Source: Bryoerythrophyllum caledonicum | Taxonomy: Eukaryota; Streptophyta; Bryopsida; Pottiales; Pottiaceae | Direction: 5' to 3' | Assembly: GCA_963971425.1 (NCBI GenBank) | Contig: OZ020525.1 | Span: 6,555,560 to 6,619,559 of the forward strand | DNA length: 64,000 nt | Shown here: positions 54,676 to 64,000 of the stretch, one piece after another | Layout of the letters: the number at the start of each line of letters is the position of its first letter | How positions within the stretch are numbered: position 1 is the stretch's first letter | Program-made: the position numbers and the translations under genes | The notes under the pieces: model-generated | The model's database searches: none | The model's input: only the letters and a program-made list of their open reading frames with translations | What the model was told of the DNA's origin: nothing

Positions 54676-56436
54676 TGACTCTAATAGTTGTCAATTAGCC
54701 ACCACAAGATATGTGATACAACTTTCCAAATAATTCACATTAGGTTGTGTCCTCTGATTGCGATGTAGACTGTGACCTTTGAAAACAATTTGTACAGGTA
54801 TTGTAGTTCAAACACCATGTTTGATGTGTGCGACCTTGTTCTGGGATCTCTTTATTGACCCTAGTCGAGCGTTGCACCAAACCTCAGCCTCGGGTGGGTT
54901 CATTTTTCTGGCCCTGCCCGTTTTAGGGTCCTCGAGGCTTTTTTGGTTTTTTTTTTCCAAATTGGGGCATGCGGTTGCATATTACCCTCGGTGGCCCCCC
55001 TTGGAACAAATAGGCCCCCCTTGGAACAAATAGGCCCCCCTCCAACATAAAAATAGGGGCCGGTTTTGTTCCTACCCTCCCCCACCCTTCCAAGGTGCAA
55101 CACTCAACCAGGGTATTTAGGCAAATCCCTTGTTTTGTGTACGCCAGTGTTATCAAATTGCATTTGTGGAGTCAAGCAAATGTCTACCGTGACAACATTT
55201 CAACAATTCATACCATACCCCTTACTTATGTCATGTGGACTATACTTAGTGGTGGAATGATCAAACACTCCATACACACAGTTAACCTGGAAAGCATTGT
55301 GCCTTTGTTTTGCCAAAAAAAAAACCTTTAAATTGTATCTTTAATTCTTTAAGGACCAAGTGTACCTACAAAGTACAATTTTTTTCACTTTGACTGCAAT
55401 TATTTTTCAATTCACACGGTCAAAACTCACAATTTTTTGTCAAATCATCTCTTATAAGTTTCAAAGAAGATCCTATGATTACATTCTCAAAAAATTAATC
55501 TTTGCATTTTTGATACTGGAGTAGAGATTCTTGTGAAATGCCTTGGTCCTGTAGGGGTTAAGATGAGATATTACAACGTCTCGCAATTTTGAATATACAA
55601 TCTTCGAGTTCAATTTTACAAGAAAATAGTCAAATATGTTTGTAAACTTAGATTGAGTGGACTTGTAAGATACATGCAATATAGGGTGGAAGACTGGTTC
55701 TTCTACCATGCACTAGTATGGTCAATGTAATGTGACTCAAAATAATGCCAAATTCTTTCACTACCCACTTCATATTTTTATGGAATTGTCTTCTACCTTA
55801 AGTTAGGTCATTGCACACCAAAAGTAGTGGAGGGTTTAAAGATAAGGAAAAAGGTTTTTGCGTTGACTAGGGGAATAGAATGCATCTATTTCTTAAGCAT
55901 AACAATTATATTTTAAATGAAATACATGATAGTTGGATCTAAATGCAAAACAATAGAAAAAATCACCTTTCTTCTTTTAGGGGTTTTAAAAAAAAAATGA
56001 AATCCTTCGTTTCAATGGACTTGCCCAACTGTCTCAAAGTCCAGCTTTTGATGATTGAAGCACCATAAAGTTTCCCCCTGAGTAACAAATTATAACAATA
56101 TTCCTCCAAAGATGATCCATATTCTTATCTTCAAAAAAGTCTTCAAAAAAATCCTCAAAATTTAATCATCAAAAATGGAATATCAAGAGCCTACCCAAAT
56201 CCTTAATGTACCCCACATGTACAAAACGTCATTTAGATGTTAACCCGTTACCCCTACGTCCCAAGGCATTTTCCGTCATGAAACACTCCAAAATTACCAC
56301 TATCAACAAGTGGCAAGAAAATCTAATTTTGAAGAACAATTTCGGACTTTAAATTGTAAGACTTTTTAAAAACTTCTATACAAACTTACCATAAGTTTTT
56401 GCTGCAATTCAATGCACAAATATGAAGATTATTGCG
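54676..56436. other. Gene-free region, AT-rich
   Basis: A 24-bp duplication 'ggccccccttggaacaaata' sits at 54993-55040. 'ctgtaggggttaag' lies near 55548. No coding signal. Confidence 0.55.
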
Positions 56437-56650
56437 TTTGAAGTCAAGAACGTGGTTCATTTTCTTCCTTGCATTGAGTGAACCAACAGACTTTGACTTC
56501 ACTTGGTGTCAAAGTTTTGCACTACACAAGGTCTAAATACCTTACCATTGTGTTAAGTATGATGTAAGTTCCTCGTATACCAATTTTTAGAGGAAGAAAA
56601 GGGGTGTAGCATATTCAAAACAAGTGCACAAGGAGTGGAGGTTCAATTTT
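56437..56650. repeat. Dispersed direct repeat, left copy
   Basis: Shares 'ttcattttcttcc.tgc', 'gactttgacttcacttggtg' and 'gtgtagcatattcaaaacaa' with 58167-58382, about 85% alike by eye. It is non-coding. The repeated unit's true ends may extend further left (weak similarity from about 56229 and 57961). Confidence 0.75.
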
Positions 56651-58166
56651 TTTTTGTAAACTCAATATGATTAAGAATGATAATTCAAACGGTCAGTATG
56701 AAACTTTCCACCACATAATGTTGTCAAAAAATAAAAAAGTGAAAAATATGAAGATCTCTAGGGTTTTTGTAGAAAAGATGAAGTTTTTTTAGTACCTAGC
56801 CCGACAATGTGTGAAAATGTTAGACTTGGATTTAAATGTTTTTTACACTCAAGACAAAAAAAAATTGAAACCTACAAAGAAGGTAATGTCGACTACATGT
56901 ACAATAATTCTCAATGTTAATAAAAACTTCTAGCAAAAGTTTTGGAGCTGTCTAGAACCCCCAATTTAACTTTGAAGGCTTATAACTTTCATATAATGAA
57001 CGAATTTATTTTTTATTTTTTTCAACGAAGCTCTTATCTAGGGAAATCAAGTATAAAACTATCCCAAAAAAAGATTTTTAAAAAATTTAAGGAACGTGCC
57101 CAAAATGCAAATCGTTCCCCTAGGGTTAACTAGGCTCTTAGGGGTTGACCCTTCAATGTTGGGTAGGCTATGGTTGATGGAGAATCTCTGAGTGTGTAAG
57201 ATTATATTCTTTATAATCTATTGTGGTCGTCAATTTGACCATTAGCTATAGCTAGTCCAACATTAATGATTAAAGACAACCAATACGTGTAAGACTTAAA
57301 GACGACAACGCTTGGTATCCAAATTGTTGGCCCGTATACACCTTTCTCTAAAAGCGCCAATGGTTCGATGTGCGATTGCTCCAATGGGTCGCGTCCACAC
57401 ATGCTGCATGCGTATCTCCCATCGAAGAATGTCCACAACCACAAATCAGAAAAGGGCTTCTACGTTGAAATACAGTGGAGATGTCACTTGGCCCCCCATC
57501 AAACTATATATCTATCATATTGTGCCTCAATGTCTCGTTGCATTTGTTGGAAGCGCACATATCCAAGCAAGTTTCCGGAGTCCGTGGATCAAGTAGCAAT
57601 GAACTATTGATAAATGTATTCATAGATTACTTCAAAAGTGACCACCTATGGGTATGTTGTCCTTGAAGGGTTAATCCTTAAAGGTATGAGAAGCCACATT
57701 TGAGGTGCAACATAATTTTTTAAAGTATTTGACATAAAAGGTGTAAGAACTTATGTATACGATAGTAACAAAAGTTTGTATTTGTATTGAGCATGATCCA
57801 ATGATACAAGGCAATTTTAATTCAGATCTTTATTGCACCTACTACATGCTTGAGAAGTTGCAAAATGGTGTTGTATTTGAGCATGATAAGGGTGAGATAT
57901 TGAAAGCACCTCCAAATGAATCTTCAATCCAAAGGTGTATGTCTTGCTAAATTTAAAATCATTTTTTGTATGATAACCCCTAAGATACCGTGACAGTTTC
58001 ACACCGAAAACACTTCAAAATTGTTGGATTCTAATGCAATGAACAAAGAATGAATGAAAACTTATTATTTATAGTTTTGAACATAGGATCTAAATTAAGA
58101 CTTATTAAAAAATGTACTCACAAAATTTCATAAACTTTGACCGCACGGATTGAAAGACAATAGTGT
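56651..58166. other. Gene-free region between the direct repeats
   Basis: AT-rich. GGGTTAA-type motifs lie at about 57120, 57145 and 57665. Small open frames have no recognisable features. Confidence 0.5.
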
Positions 58167-58382
58167 TTGAAGTCTAGCAAATGGTTCATTTTCTTCCCTG
58201 CGTTCAGTGGATCAGCAGACTTTGACTTCACTTGGTGTCAAAAAATTTGCACTACATAGGGTCTAAATCCATTACCATCTTCTTAAGCATGATGCGAGTT
58301 CCTTACACACCAAATTTTAGAGGTAGAGGACCGGTGTAGCATATTCAAAACAACTATGCAATGAGTGGAGGATCAAAAATTG
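58167..58382. repeat. Dispersed direct repeat, right copy
   Basis: Second copy of the repeat at 56437-56650, in the same orientation, ending about 70 bp before the gypsy 3' LTR. Confidence 0.75.
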
Positions 58383-58450
58383 CCAACTCACACTTTGAAC
58401 TTAATATGTTTTAGATTGACAATCCAAATGGTCAATAAGAAGGCTTCCGC

Positions 58451-60167
58451 TGTCGTGTAGAGAGGGGAGCGCCTTGAGAATTCGCAGGGAATCTGGCTGC
58501 GACTGGAGATTGTTTGCTCGGGAATCCAATCGTATCTTCAAATCTTCAGGTCTTCAGTCTTCAAACTCCTCCCCGTTGGCCTATCCTGTGGTGGCTCTAA
58601 AGGGTTAAGGGTGAAGGTGGGTGATAAGAAACCACGGCCTCGGACGGGTAAAACGGGACGGCCAGACCACAAGCTGAAACCGTCCGAAAGATTGGCTCCT
58701 AAAATTCAAACCCACGGTGACCAGCAAACGTGCCTCACCGGTGGGAACGACATAAACACGACCGTGTGGGCAATTAACCCCACTTCGCCGCAACAGAGTT
58801 TACAAGAACAGAATTGAAATACAACTAGCCTCCAAAGCTGGCTTGGAATCACAAAAAAAGAAATCGGACCACAAGCCACAACACACTTGTCCCCATCTTC
58901 TCTTCTCTTCAAGCCTCAAGTCTTCAATTCTTCCATCCTTCAACTCCAAAGTCTTCAAGTGTTCAAAAACACTAGGAAACTCAAAAGAAGTGTTCAAAAA
59001 CACAATGGAAAAGTTTCACCAAGGCTGTAACCTTCAAACAAGTGACACCGATGACTCAAAACTTCAAATACTAAGTATAATGGCTCTCTGGAAAGCTAAT
59101 TTAGACAACTAACACTCCTCCAAATTTCAAGTCAATCTAAACTACTGTCCGAAAGTTATGGACAATCAAAGTTCTGCCTACCCTTATTCATTCAAATCTC
59201 TATAACTTCTTGCTCACAACTCCGAATTTCAATTGTGATATCTTTCTAGAAAGCTAAGATAGAGACGCACAGTCCCTCCAAATCTCAAATCAAATTGAGA
59301 ACTACAGAAAAAGTTATGGCTCCTCGAAACCTCTGCCTCTCAATGGATGGCCTCGGGTTTTCACAGAATTAAAACCTCAATAACTTTTTCTCTACAACTC
59401 CAAATTCAAATTTTAAAACGAGTATGAAAAGCTCTTGAAACAAGGAACAAGATCACAAATTTTCAATTCCATATCATTCAAGCTCAACGAGTTACACACA
59501 GTCAAAGTTCTGCTCCAAAACCCTTCCTCTCTCACCCGCGCACACACACACACTAAGGAATATCTTTCTCAACTTTTCCACCTCAAGTGGACGTGGGCAC
59601 TCCAGCCCATGTCACCCTATCCAAAGTACCCCACAAGGTACTTTGCTACTTTCTTATCCTTTCCACTTTCAACCACATAAACCCCCTAGTCTTTTATTTA
59701 TTGGAAGACTAAAAATTTAGACCTTCCAACCAACAAGATAAGTAAAATAAAAAAAATAACTAAAAAATAAATAAATAAAACTTATCGTAAGATAGCTGAT
59801 GGAACGGACGTATAAAGGTGTTGATTCGCACAACCTGATCGCCAAGTCGTGGACTTGGTTGGCTGGAAATGTCGTGGTCAGTGGCCGCCGCCAGTCCGGG
59901 TTCGAACCCGATCGAGCCCGTCGAGTGGTTGAGCGGCCCACGGCTTGGCTCGCTAGTGAGGCAGGAAAATACCAGTCAACCCGCTACCTATCCCCCTGAG
60001 CAGTGACAAGAGCGGTGCAGCACCTACATGCTAACACTTGCCCAAATCCTCAAACCGTGGTTCTCACCACGACCAAACCTTTTTATCCCAACTCCTTACT
60101 TATTAAAATCCACACATATAAAGACTAATACTTGTATGTACATGATGGAAGAATTTCCATCAGGACA
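58451..60167 (-). repeat. 3' LTR (copy D, 1.72 kb) of the gypsy element
   Basis: Read on the minus strand it begins TGTCCTGATGGAAATTC right after a purine tract and ends ...CTACACGACA at 58451. The left flank is 'ttccgc'; the partner duplication is outside the window. It contains the antisense tRNA-like module (59841-59949) and sub-repeats with hairpin cores near 59080, 59240 and 59425. It lacks the ORF found in LTRs A and B, and is about 700 bp shorter. This copy is the anchor that identifies A, B and C as LTRs. Confidence 0.85.
59841..59949 (+). other. tRNA-like module in the gypsy 3' LTR
   Basis: Bounded by GCCAAGTCG and CGGCTTGGC. An A-box-like TTGGTTGGCTGG lies near 59875 and a perfect palindromic B-box GGTTCGAACCC at 59899-59909. 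It is antisense to the LTR. Confidence 0.7.
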
Positions 60168-60180
60168 TTCACCCTCTCTA
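60168..60180 (-). promoter_or_regulatory. Polypurine tract
   Basis: Minus-strand TAGAGAGGGTGAA immediately upstream of the LTR's TGTCC start and 30 bp downstream of the pol stop, where plus-strand DNA synthesis of an LTR element is primed. Confidence 0.7.
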
Positions 60181-60210
60181 AACCTGCACATCCTCTGGTA
60201 TGTGCCAAGC

Positions 60211-63200
60211 TTAGTCATCCTCACTATCTTGGTTGTCCCGAACTGCATCTTCTAAATCTTCATCTTCATCTTCAGCTTGATCAGTGTCATCAAATTGTTG
60301 TGGATCGAGAATGTCCTCTAAGTCTTCAAGATGAAACCTGTCACTTCTTCGAAAGACTTTGATGCGTTTTCCAGCCACTGGTACACGAAGAGGAACTCCA
60401 TCTAACTCTCGAAGTGAATAAGTGCCATTGAGGTGCACTTTAATCACTACATAGGGTCCAATCCATCTCTTTGCAAATTTCCGTACCGTGCTGTGTTGAT
60501 GCTCCAATGTACTATCAAATACAAGGACCCAATCACCCTCTCTGATCTTCTTTCCCCTCAATCGATGTGTTTTGTCAAAGCGTTCTTTGTTGCCCAATCT
60601 AGCAGTTTTCATCTTCTCCAAGGCTATCTCAAGGTCCTCAGGCAATCTTGCCAATTGCTGAATACGAAGTTCCAACAGTCTTTCCCTACTGATGCCATCT
60701 TCCCATGAAAGAAACACCCATGTGGGAATATCGTTCTCCACCGGCATGATAGGTTTCTGCCCATACATAAGTTCTACAGGCATGTAACCGGTAACCGTAC
60801 TATGTGTTGTTCTATCAGCCCATAGTGCAAACGGTAGCAATTTTGGCCATAAACTAGGCTTCCCTTTGCAAGCTTTGACTAGAGCATGAATGATTGGAGG
60901 ATGTCCCCTCTCGATTTTGCCGTTTGCCTCAGGATTGTAAGCAGTTGTCAGTTTCAACTGCACACCATATCGCTTGAAAAATTCTTTGGCTTCCGTAGCA
61001 TTCAACTCTCCTCTGTCAGCTCTCATTCGGCCAATACTCCCATACCGACTAAAAATATCTTCAAGTATAAATCGGCATACATTCTCCGTGGCCTTGGTCC
61101 TCAATGCTCTTCCCTCAACAAAGTTTGAGAGTTCTTCTCGGGCCAAAACAAGGTACTTCATTCCCCACATTGCACTTGGCATAGCAACCAAATCGATCAT
61201 CCATTGAAAATGGATTGCAATGGGATAAGTTGGATGCAATTCGTCTCTGTGTCGCACCTTGGATTGTAATTGGCATACTACACAAGAAGCTACAAACTCC
61301 TCAACATCTTTGTACAGCCCCTTCCACCAATATCTCTCCTTGATTTTTGTATAAGTGGCCCACACTCCTCTATGACCGGCCCAGAGTGTATCATGAAGCT
61401 CTTGTAGGACTTGGGTCTTGGTTCCAGAGTCTCCCACCACTCTTAAAGGCACATCACCAACTCTTTTTGCCCTCTTCCATAGAAATCCATCTTTCAACAG
61501 ATATCCATAAGACAGATGTCTGATGTCTTTGAATGTTTTGTCCATCCAACTTCTTTGCCGTTCCATTGTGCTCAAATAAAGCCCAATATCTCTTAACTTT
61601 CCTTCATAGAGCTCAGCTTTGAAAGGCAAAGCTCTAGTGGATGGACTTTCTCCATTAGTACTCATCACATAGCCTCCATGTAACAATTCTTCATCATCTT
61701 CATAAGCCATCATCTCCTCTTCTTTGAAATACCTTGCTCTAGACAACATATCGGCAACAGAATTCTTTTTGCCCTCAATGTGAACTAGAACAGGATTCAA
61801 GGATTTGATATAGGCTATCCATCGCAGCATTGCAATGTCAGGTGAAGAACAATTTGCTATCATCCCCAACAAAGGCAAGCAGTCAGTTTCCAATACTACC
61901 TCCGCTCCAATCAAGTAGTTTCTGTCTGCCTTTAGAGCTGTAAGGGCACCCCATAGTTCTCTTTTCACTTGTGGGTAAGCCCTCTGTCGCTCTGTTAGAA
62001 TCCTTGCTCCAAATCGGATAGCAAATCTCTTTCCTTCTTCATCATCTTGTCCAACAGCCCACCCAATTGCAATCGGGCTTGTGTCAACAGTCACAATCAC
62101 CGGTCTCCCACAAGTATAGTCCACTTGTTTTAGAACCGATGGTGATTCCAAAACTCTCTTCAACTCTATCATAGCCTGGTCTTGCTCATATTGCCAAAGA
62201 AACTTGTTTCTTTTGCGCAATAGCTTATACAGAGGTTCTGAAATATGAGCAAAATGAGGGATCCAAATTTGGTAGAAGACACAGGCTCCTAAAAACCTCC
62301 TTACTTCAGTGACATTGCTACAGGCCTTCATTCTTCCAATAGCATCCACCTTCTCAGGGTTAGGTTTTCTTCCATAAGAACCACATAAGTGTCCAACCAC
62401 CAAAATCTCATCAACCCCAAACTTGGACTTCTCAATGGAGAGGGTCAAATTAACCTCCTCAAGTCTGCTCAAGATTTTGGCGACATCCTTGATATGATTA
62501 TTCACAAAGGCTCTGCAACCATCATCTTGGACTGTTAAATCTTTGTCTTTCTCCTCACACCCTTTCATGGGAATGTCATCCACAAAAGGTATGGTTTTCT
62601 CAGGTACAAAGTCTCTTAGGATTTGATTCATAGCGTTCTGCATATGTGCTACGGAATTGGTAGCACCTTGAGGTAGTGTACACATGCGCACTAATCCAAG
62701 TGGAGTCTTCATGGTTGTCAAATCTCTGCTTTCAGCAGCTAATTGAAATTGATCATAACCAGAATAAAGATCTCCAATGGAATATATTGCGTGCCCCGCA
62801 AATGCTTCCGCTACTTCATCAACAATAGGCCCTGAGCCTTTGTTTCTGATGGTCACTCTATTTGCAGGCTGCATATCTTGAATGAACCTCAATGCTCCTG
62901 ACTTCTTTGGCACTGTAAACCACCGATTTGAATATGGAGCCATCGAAGGTTCAAGTATGCCCATACGTGTCTTCTCCTTGAGCAACTCTACTAGCTTCGG
63001 AAGTAGAGCTCTAGGCACAGGTATAGGCTTCAAATCCCATGGTACATGCGGTACCGTAAAAATAACCATAGGTGCCACAACACTTGGTTGGACACATCCA
63101 ATCTCATCTGGCGAAGAAGCAAAGGCCTTCCCATGCATAGAAAGCATGTCTTGGAATTTCTTCTTCTCCGGCTCAGTCAAGAAATCATCTCCTCCAATCT

Positions 63201-63768
63201 TCAAGTTTGCCAAGGTCTCTTTGGTGAACTTGTGCCCAATCCTTCTTGCTTCTCTCAAACTTGGCTCCTTCTCAGCTTGTCTAATATGATCATCGGTATC
63301 AAATGGTAGCTGAGTAGCCACCGGCTTCACCTTCTTGGCGACAGTCTTATATCTTGTCTGAACCGAAGCTTCTAATCTTTGCCCATCAATCTTGGAATCA
63401 CACATCTCTGTTATTGCTGTAGAAATTCCGCGATACATTGCAGTTGTATGAACATTGACAACGCAAGGAAAAGTCATCTCCTCATCCTTGTCTGCTTCTA
63501 GATCTTGCAAGGTTTGCAAGATATCATCTGGCATACCATTTTCTTCGTAAATACCAGAAATGCTTTCATCTCCCTCTATAACCTTCATATTTTTAAGATT
63601 TTTCTCCATCTTTTTCACAAACTTTCTATGTACAGGGTCCAAGTCTTTAAGACTCGTAAAGCTCACAAAGCCACACTCTGTCACGCTTATAAATCCACAC
63701 TTAACACTAGTATGTACATTGGGGAATCTACCAGTATTAGTTCCCTTAGCACCCGTGGATCCCCACAT
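60211..63768 (-). CDS. Gypsy pol: reverse transcriptase, RNase H, integrase
   Basis: An open frame of 1185 codons. RT spans about residues 240-460 ('LRFIQDMQPANR', 'YSIGDLYSGYDQFQL', 'LPQGATNSV', active site 'FVDDI' near 396). RNase H follows ('VTVDTSPIAIGWAVG' near 559, 'KRELWGALTALK'). Integrase has the zinc domain 'GHRGVW...CVVCQ' near 795, catalytic Asp in 'DLVAMP' near 860, Asp in 'RADRGE' near 917, Glu in 'EANGKIERGH' near 949, and a GPY-type module 'RWIGPYVV' near 1110. The acidic tail ends at 60211. All catalytic residues are present, so this pol could have been active recently. The frame is open upstream of its first ATG and continues from protease after a 1-base shift. Confidence 0.93.
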   Translation of the reverse strand: MWGSTGAKGTNTGRFPNVHTSVKCGFISVTECGFVSFTSLKDLDPVHRKFVKKMEKNLKNMKVIEGDESISGIYEENGMPDDILQTLQDLEADKDEEMTFPCVVNVHTTAMYRGISTAITEMCDSKIDGQRLEASVQTRYKTVAKKVKPVATQLPFDTDDHIRQAEKEPSLREARRIGHKFTKETLANLKIGGDDFLTEPEKKKFQDMLSMHGKAFASSPDEIGCVQPSVVAPMVIFTVPHVPWDLKPIPVPRALLPKLVELLKEKTRMGILEPSMAPYSNRWFTVPKKSGALRFIQDMQPANRVTIRNKGSGPIVDEVAEAFAGHAIYSIGDLYSGYDQFQLAAESRDLTTMKTPLGLVRMCTLPQGATNSVAHMQNAMNQILRDFVPEKTIPFVDDIPMKGCEEKDKDLTVQDDGCRAFVNNHIKDVAKILSRLEEVNLTLSIEKSKFGVDEILVVGHLCGSYGRKPNPEKVDAIGRMKACSNVTEVRRFLGACVFYQIWIPHFAHISEPLYKLLRKRNKFLWQYEQDQAMIELKRVLESPSVLKQVDYTCGRPVIVTVDTSPIAIGWAVGQDDEEGKRFAIRFGARILTERQRAYPQVKRELWGALTALKADRNYLIGAEVVLETDCLPLLGMIANCSSPDIAMLRWIAYIKSLNPVLVHIEGKKNSVADMLSRARYFKEEEMMAYEDDEELLHGGYVMSTNGESPSTRALPFKAELYEGKLRDIGLYLSTMERQRSWMDKTFKDIRHLSYGYLLKDGFLWKRAKRVGDVPLRVVGDSGTKTQVLQELHDTLWAGHRGVWATYTKIKERYWWKGLYKDVEEFVASCVVCQLQSKVRHRDELHPTYPIAIHFQWMIDLVAMPSAMWGMKYLVLAREELSNFVEGRALRTKATENVCRFILEDIFSRYGSIGRMRADRGELNATEAKEFFKRYGVQLKLTTAYNPEANGKIERGHPPIIHALVKACKGKPSLWPKLLPFALWADRTTHSTVTGYMPVELMYGQKPIMPVENDIPTWVFLSWEDGISRERLLELRIQQLARLPEDLEIALEKMKTARLGNKERFDKTHRLRGKKIREGDWVLVFDSTLEHQHSTVRKFAKRWIGPYVVIKVHLNGTYSLRELDGVPLRVPVAGKRIKVFRRSDRFHLEDLEDILDPQQFDDTDQAEDEDEDLEDAVRDNQDSEDD

Positions 63769-63782
63769 CCCACGTGTGCCCT

Positions 63783-64000
63783 CTAGAAATCCGAGAAGTT
63801 CGTAGAAGTTGGAAGAGGAATCTCTCTGAGTTGAAATCGATGCCTCTCATTGTCAGGCCTCACGGTCAGGAATTGCACCGACCTCTTTCCATCAACACTT
63901 CGGATTCGGGCATAATGAGATCCGTCATCCAACACCTTGGTCTCCATTCGTGAAGCGGTGATAAATGGTTGGCCCAAAATAATTGGATAGGCACTAAGGT
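63783..64000 (-). CDS. Gypsy protease, C-terminal fragment (partial)
   Basis: Open to the window edge. 'YPIILGQPFI' is the conserved segment near the C-terminus of retroviral-type aspartic proteases, followed by 'SVQFLTVRPDNERH'. It stops at 63783, while the pol frame carries 'NFYELLGFLEGTRG' over the same bases. A 1-base indel near 63815-63830 thus separates protease from pol, by mutation or less likely as a programmed frameshift. The active-site Asp lies beyond the window. Confidence 0.75.
   Translation of the reverse strand, partial: LSAYPIILGQPFITASRMETKVLDDGSHYARIRSVDGKRSVQFLTVRPDNERHRFQLREIPLPTSTNFSDF

Larger units (their letters stand above)
58451..64000 (-). mobile_element. Ty3/gypsy retrotransposon, right part beyond the window
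   Basis: On the minus strand, in transcription order: protease fragment, RT-RNase H-integrase polyprotein, polypurine tract, 3' LTR (58451-60167). Gag, the primer binding site and the 5' LTR must lie beyond 64000. Pol order RT-RNase H-integrase defines Ty3/gypsy, and a GPY-like module follows the integrase core. Confidence 0.92.

Noticed and set aside
59841..59949. Independent SINE insertions or genuine tRNA genes
   Set aside because: All four copies occupy the same position and orientation in the LTR, so one ancestral module is simpler; sequences outside the boxes do not fold as proper tRNAs by eye.

Overview
The window looks like a gene-poor, repeat-saturated stretch of a large plant-type nuclear genome. 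I see no bacterial signals and no intact host gene. The transposon mix is hAT, CACTA, MULE-like, Helitron, PIF/Harbinger-like and Tc1/mariner-like DNA elements, a 10-kb LINE, and Ty3/gypsy elements. Their protein style (for example the gypsy RT/integrase wording and the HND/DWG kinase) resembles what I know from seedless land plants or streptophyte algae. That placement is inference at low confidence.

Layout. 1-11460: a satellite of ~95-bp monomers built round a double palindrome, with a second ~260-bp module interspersed. It is split by a solo LTR (1500-3937) and an inverted LTR fragment (6867-8338). 11657-21486: a minus-strand ORF cut in two by a 9.36-kb hAT element (11999-21361) with 9-bp terminal inverted repeats and a perfect 8-bp target duplication. 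The element carries three decayed genes: a protein kinase (-), a coiled-coil protein (+) and a BED-finger hAT transposase (+), separated and flanked by GC-rich minisatellites. 21987-24030: a MULE-like transposase relic. 25332-26890: one end of a CACTA element. 27545-29850: ~185-bp repeats, part of them inside a Tc1/mariner-like element with TA target site.

31378-41377: a complete 10.0-kb LINE on the minus strand with a 15-bp target duplication. It has two 2A-like motifs, an APE endonuclease, RT, RNase H, a zinc knuckle and a C-terminal PD-(D/E)XK-like (restriction-like) endonuclease, so it probably encodes two endonucleases. Its 3' end is a C(UUCG)G hairpin followed by (TTC)n. 43200-51094: a decayed Helitron with a clear 3' hairpin-CTAG end, interrupted inside its Rep-helicase gene by another solo LTR (46358-48781). 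51600-53060: a gypsy integrase relic. 54279-54672: a foldback MITE. 58451-64000: a Ty3/gypsy element on the minus strand (protease fragment, full pol, 3' LTR) that leaves the window on the right.

The thread linking distant parts is the LTR family. The gypsy 3' LTR at 58451-60167 matches the solo LTRs at 1500 and 46358 and the fragment at 6867 in termini (TGTCGTG...GACA), in an antisense tRNA-like module, and in ~175-bp sub-repeats carrying an AGCTTT..AAAGCT hairpin. The two longest copies also hold homologous ORFs of 143 and 152 codons inside the LTR. The candidates for new biology are this LTR ORF, the kinase-carrying hAT, and the dual-endonuclease, dual-2A LINE.
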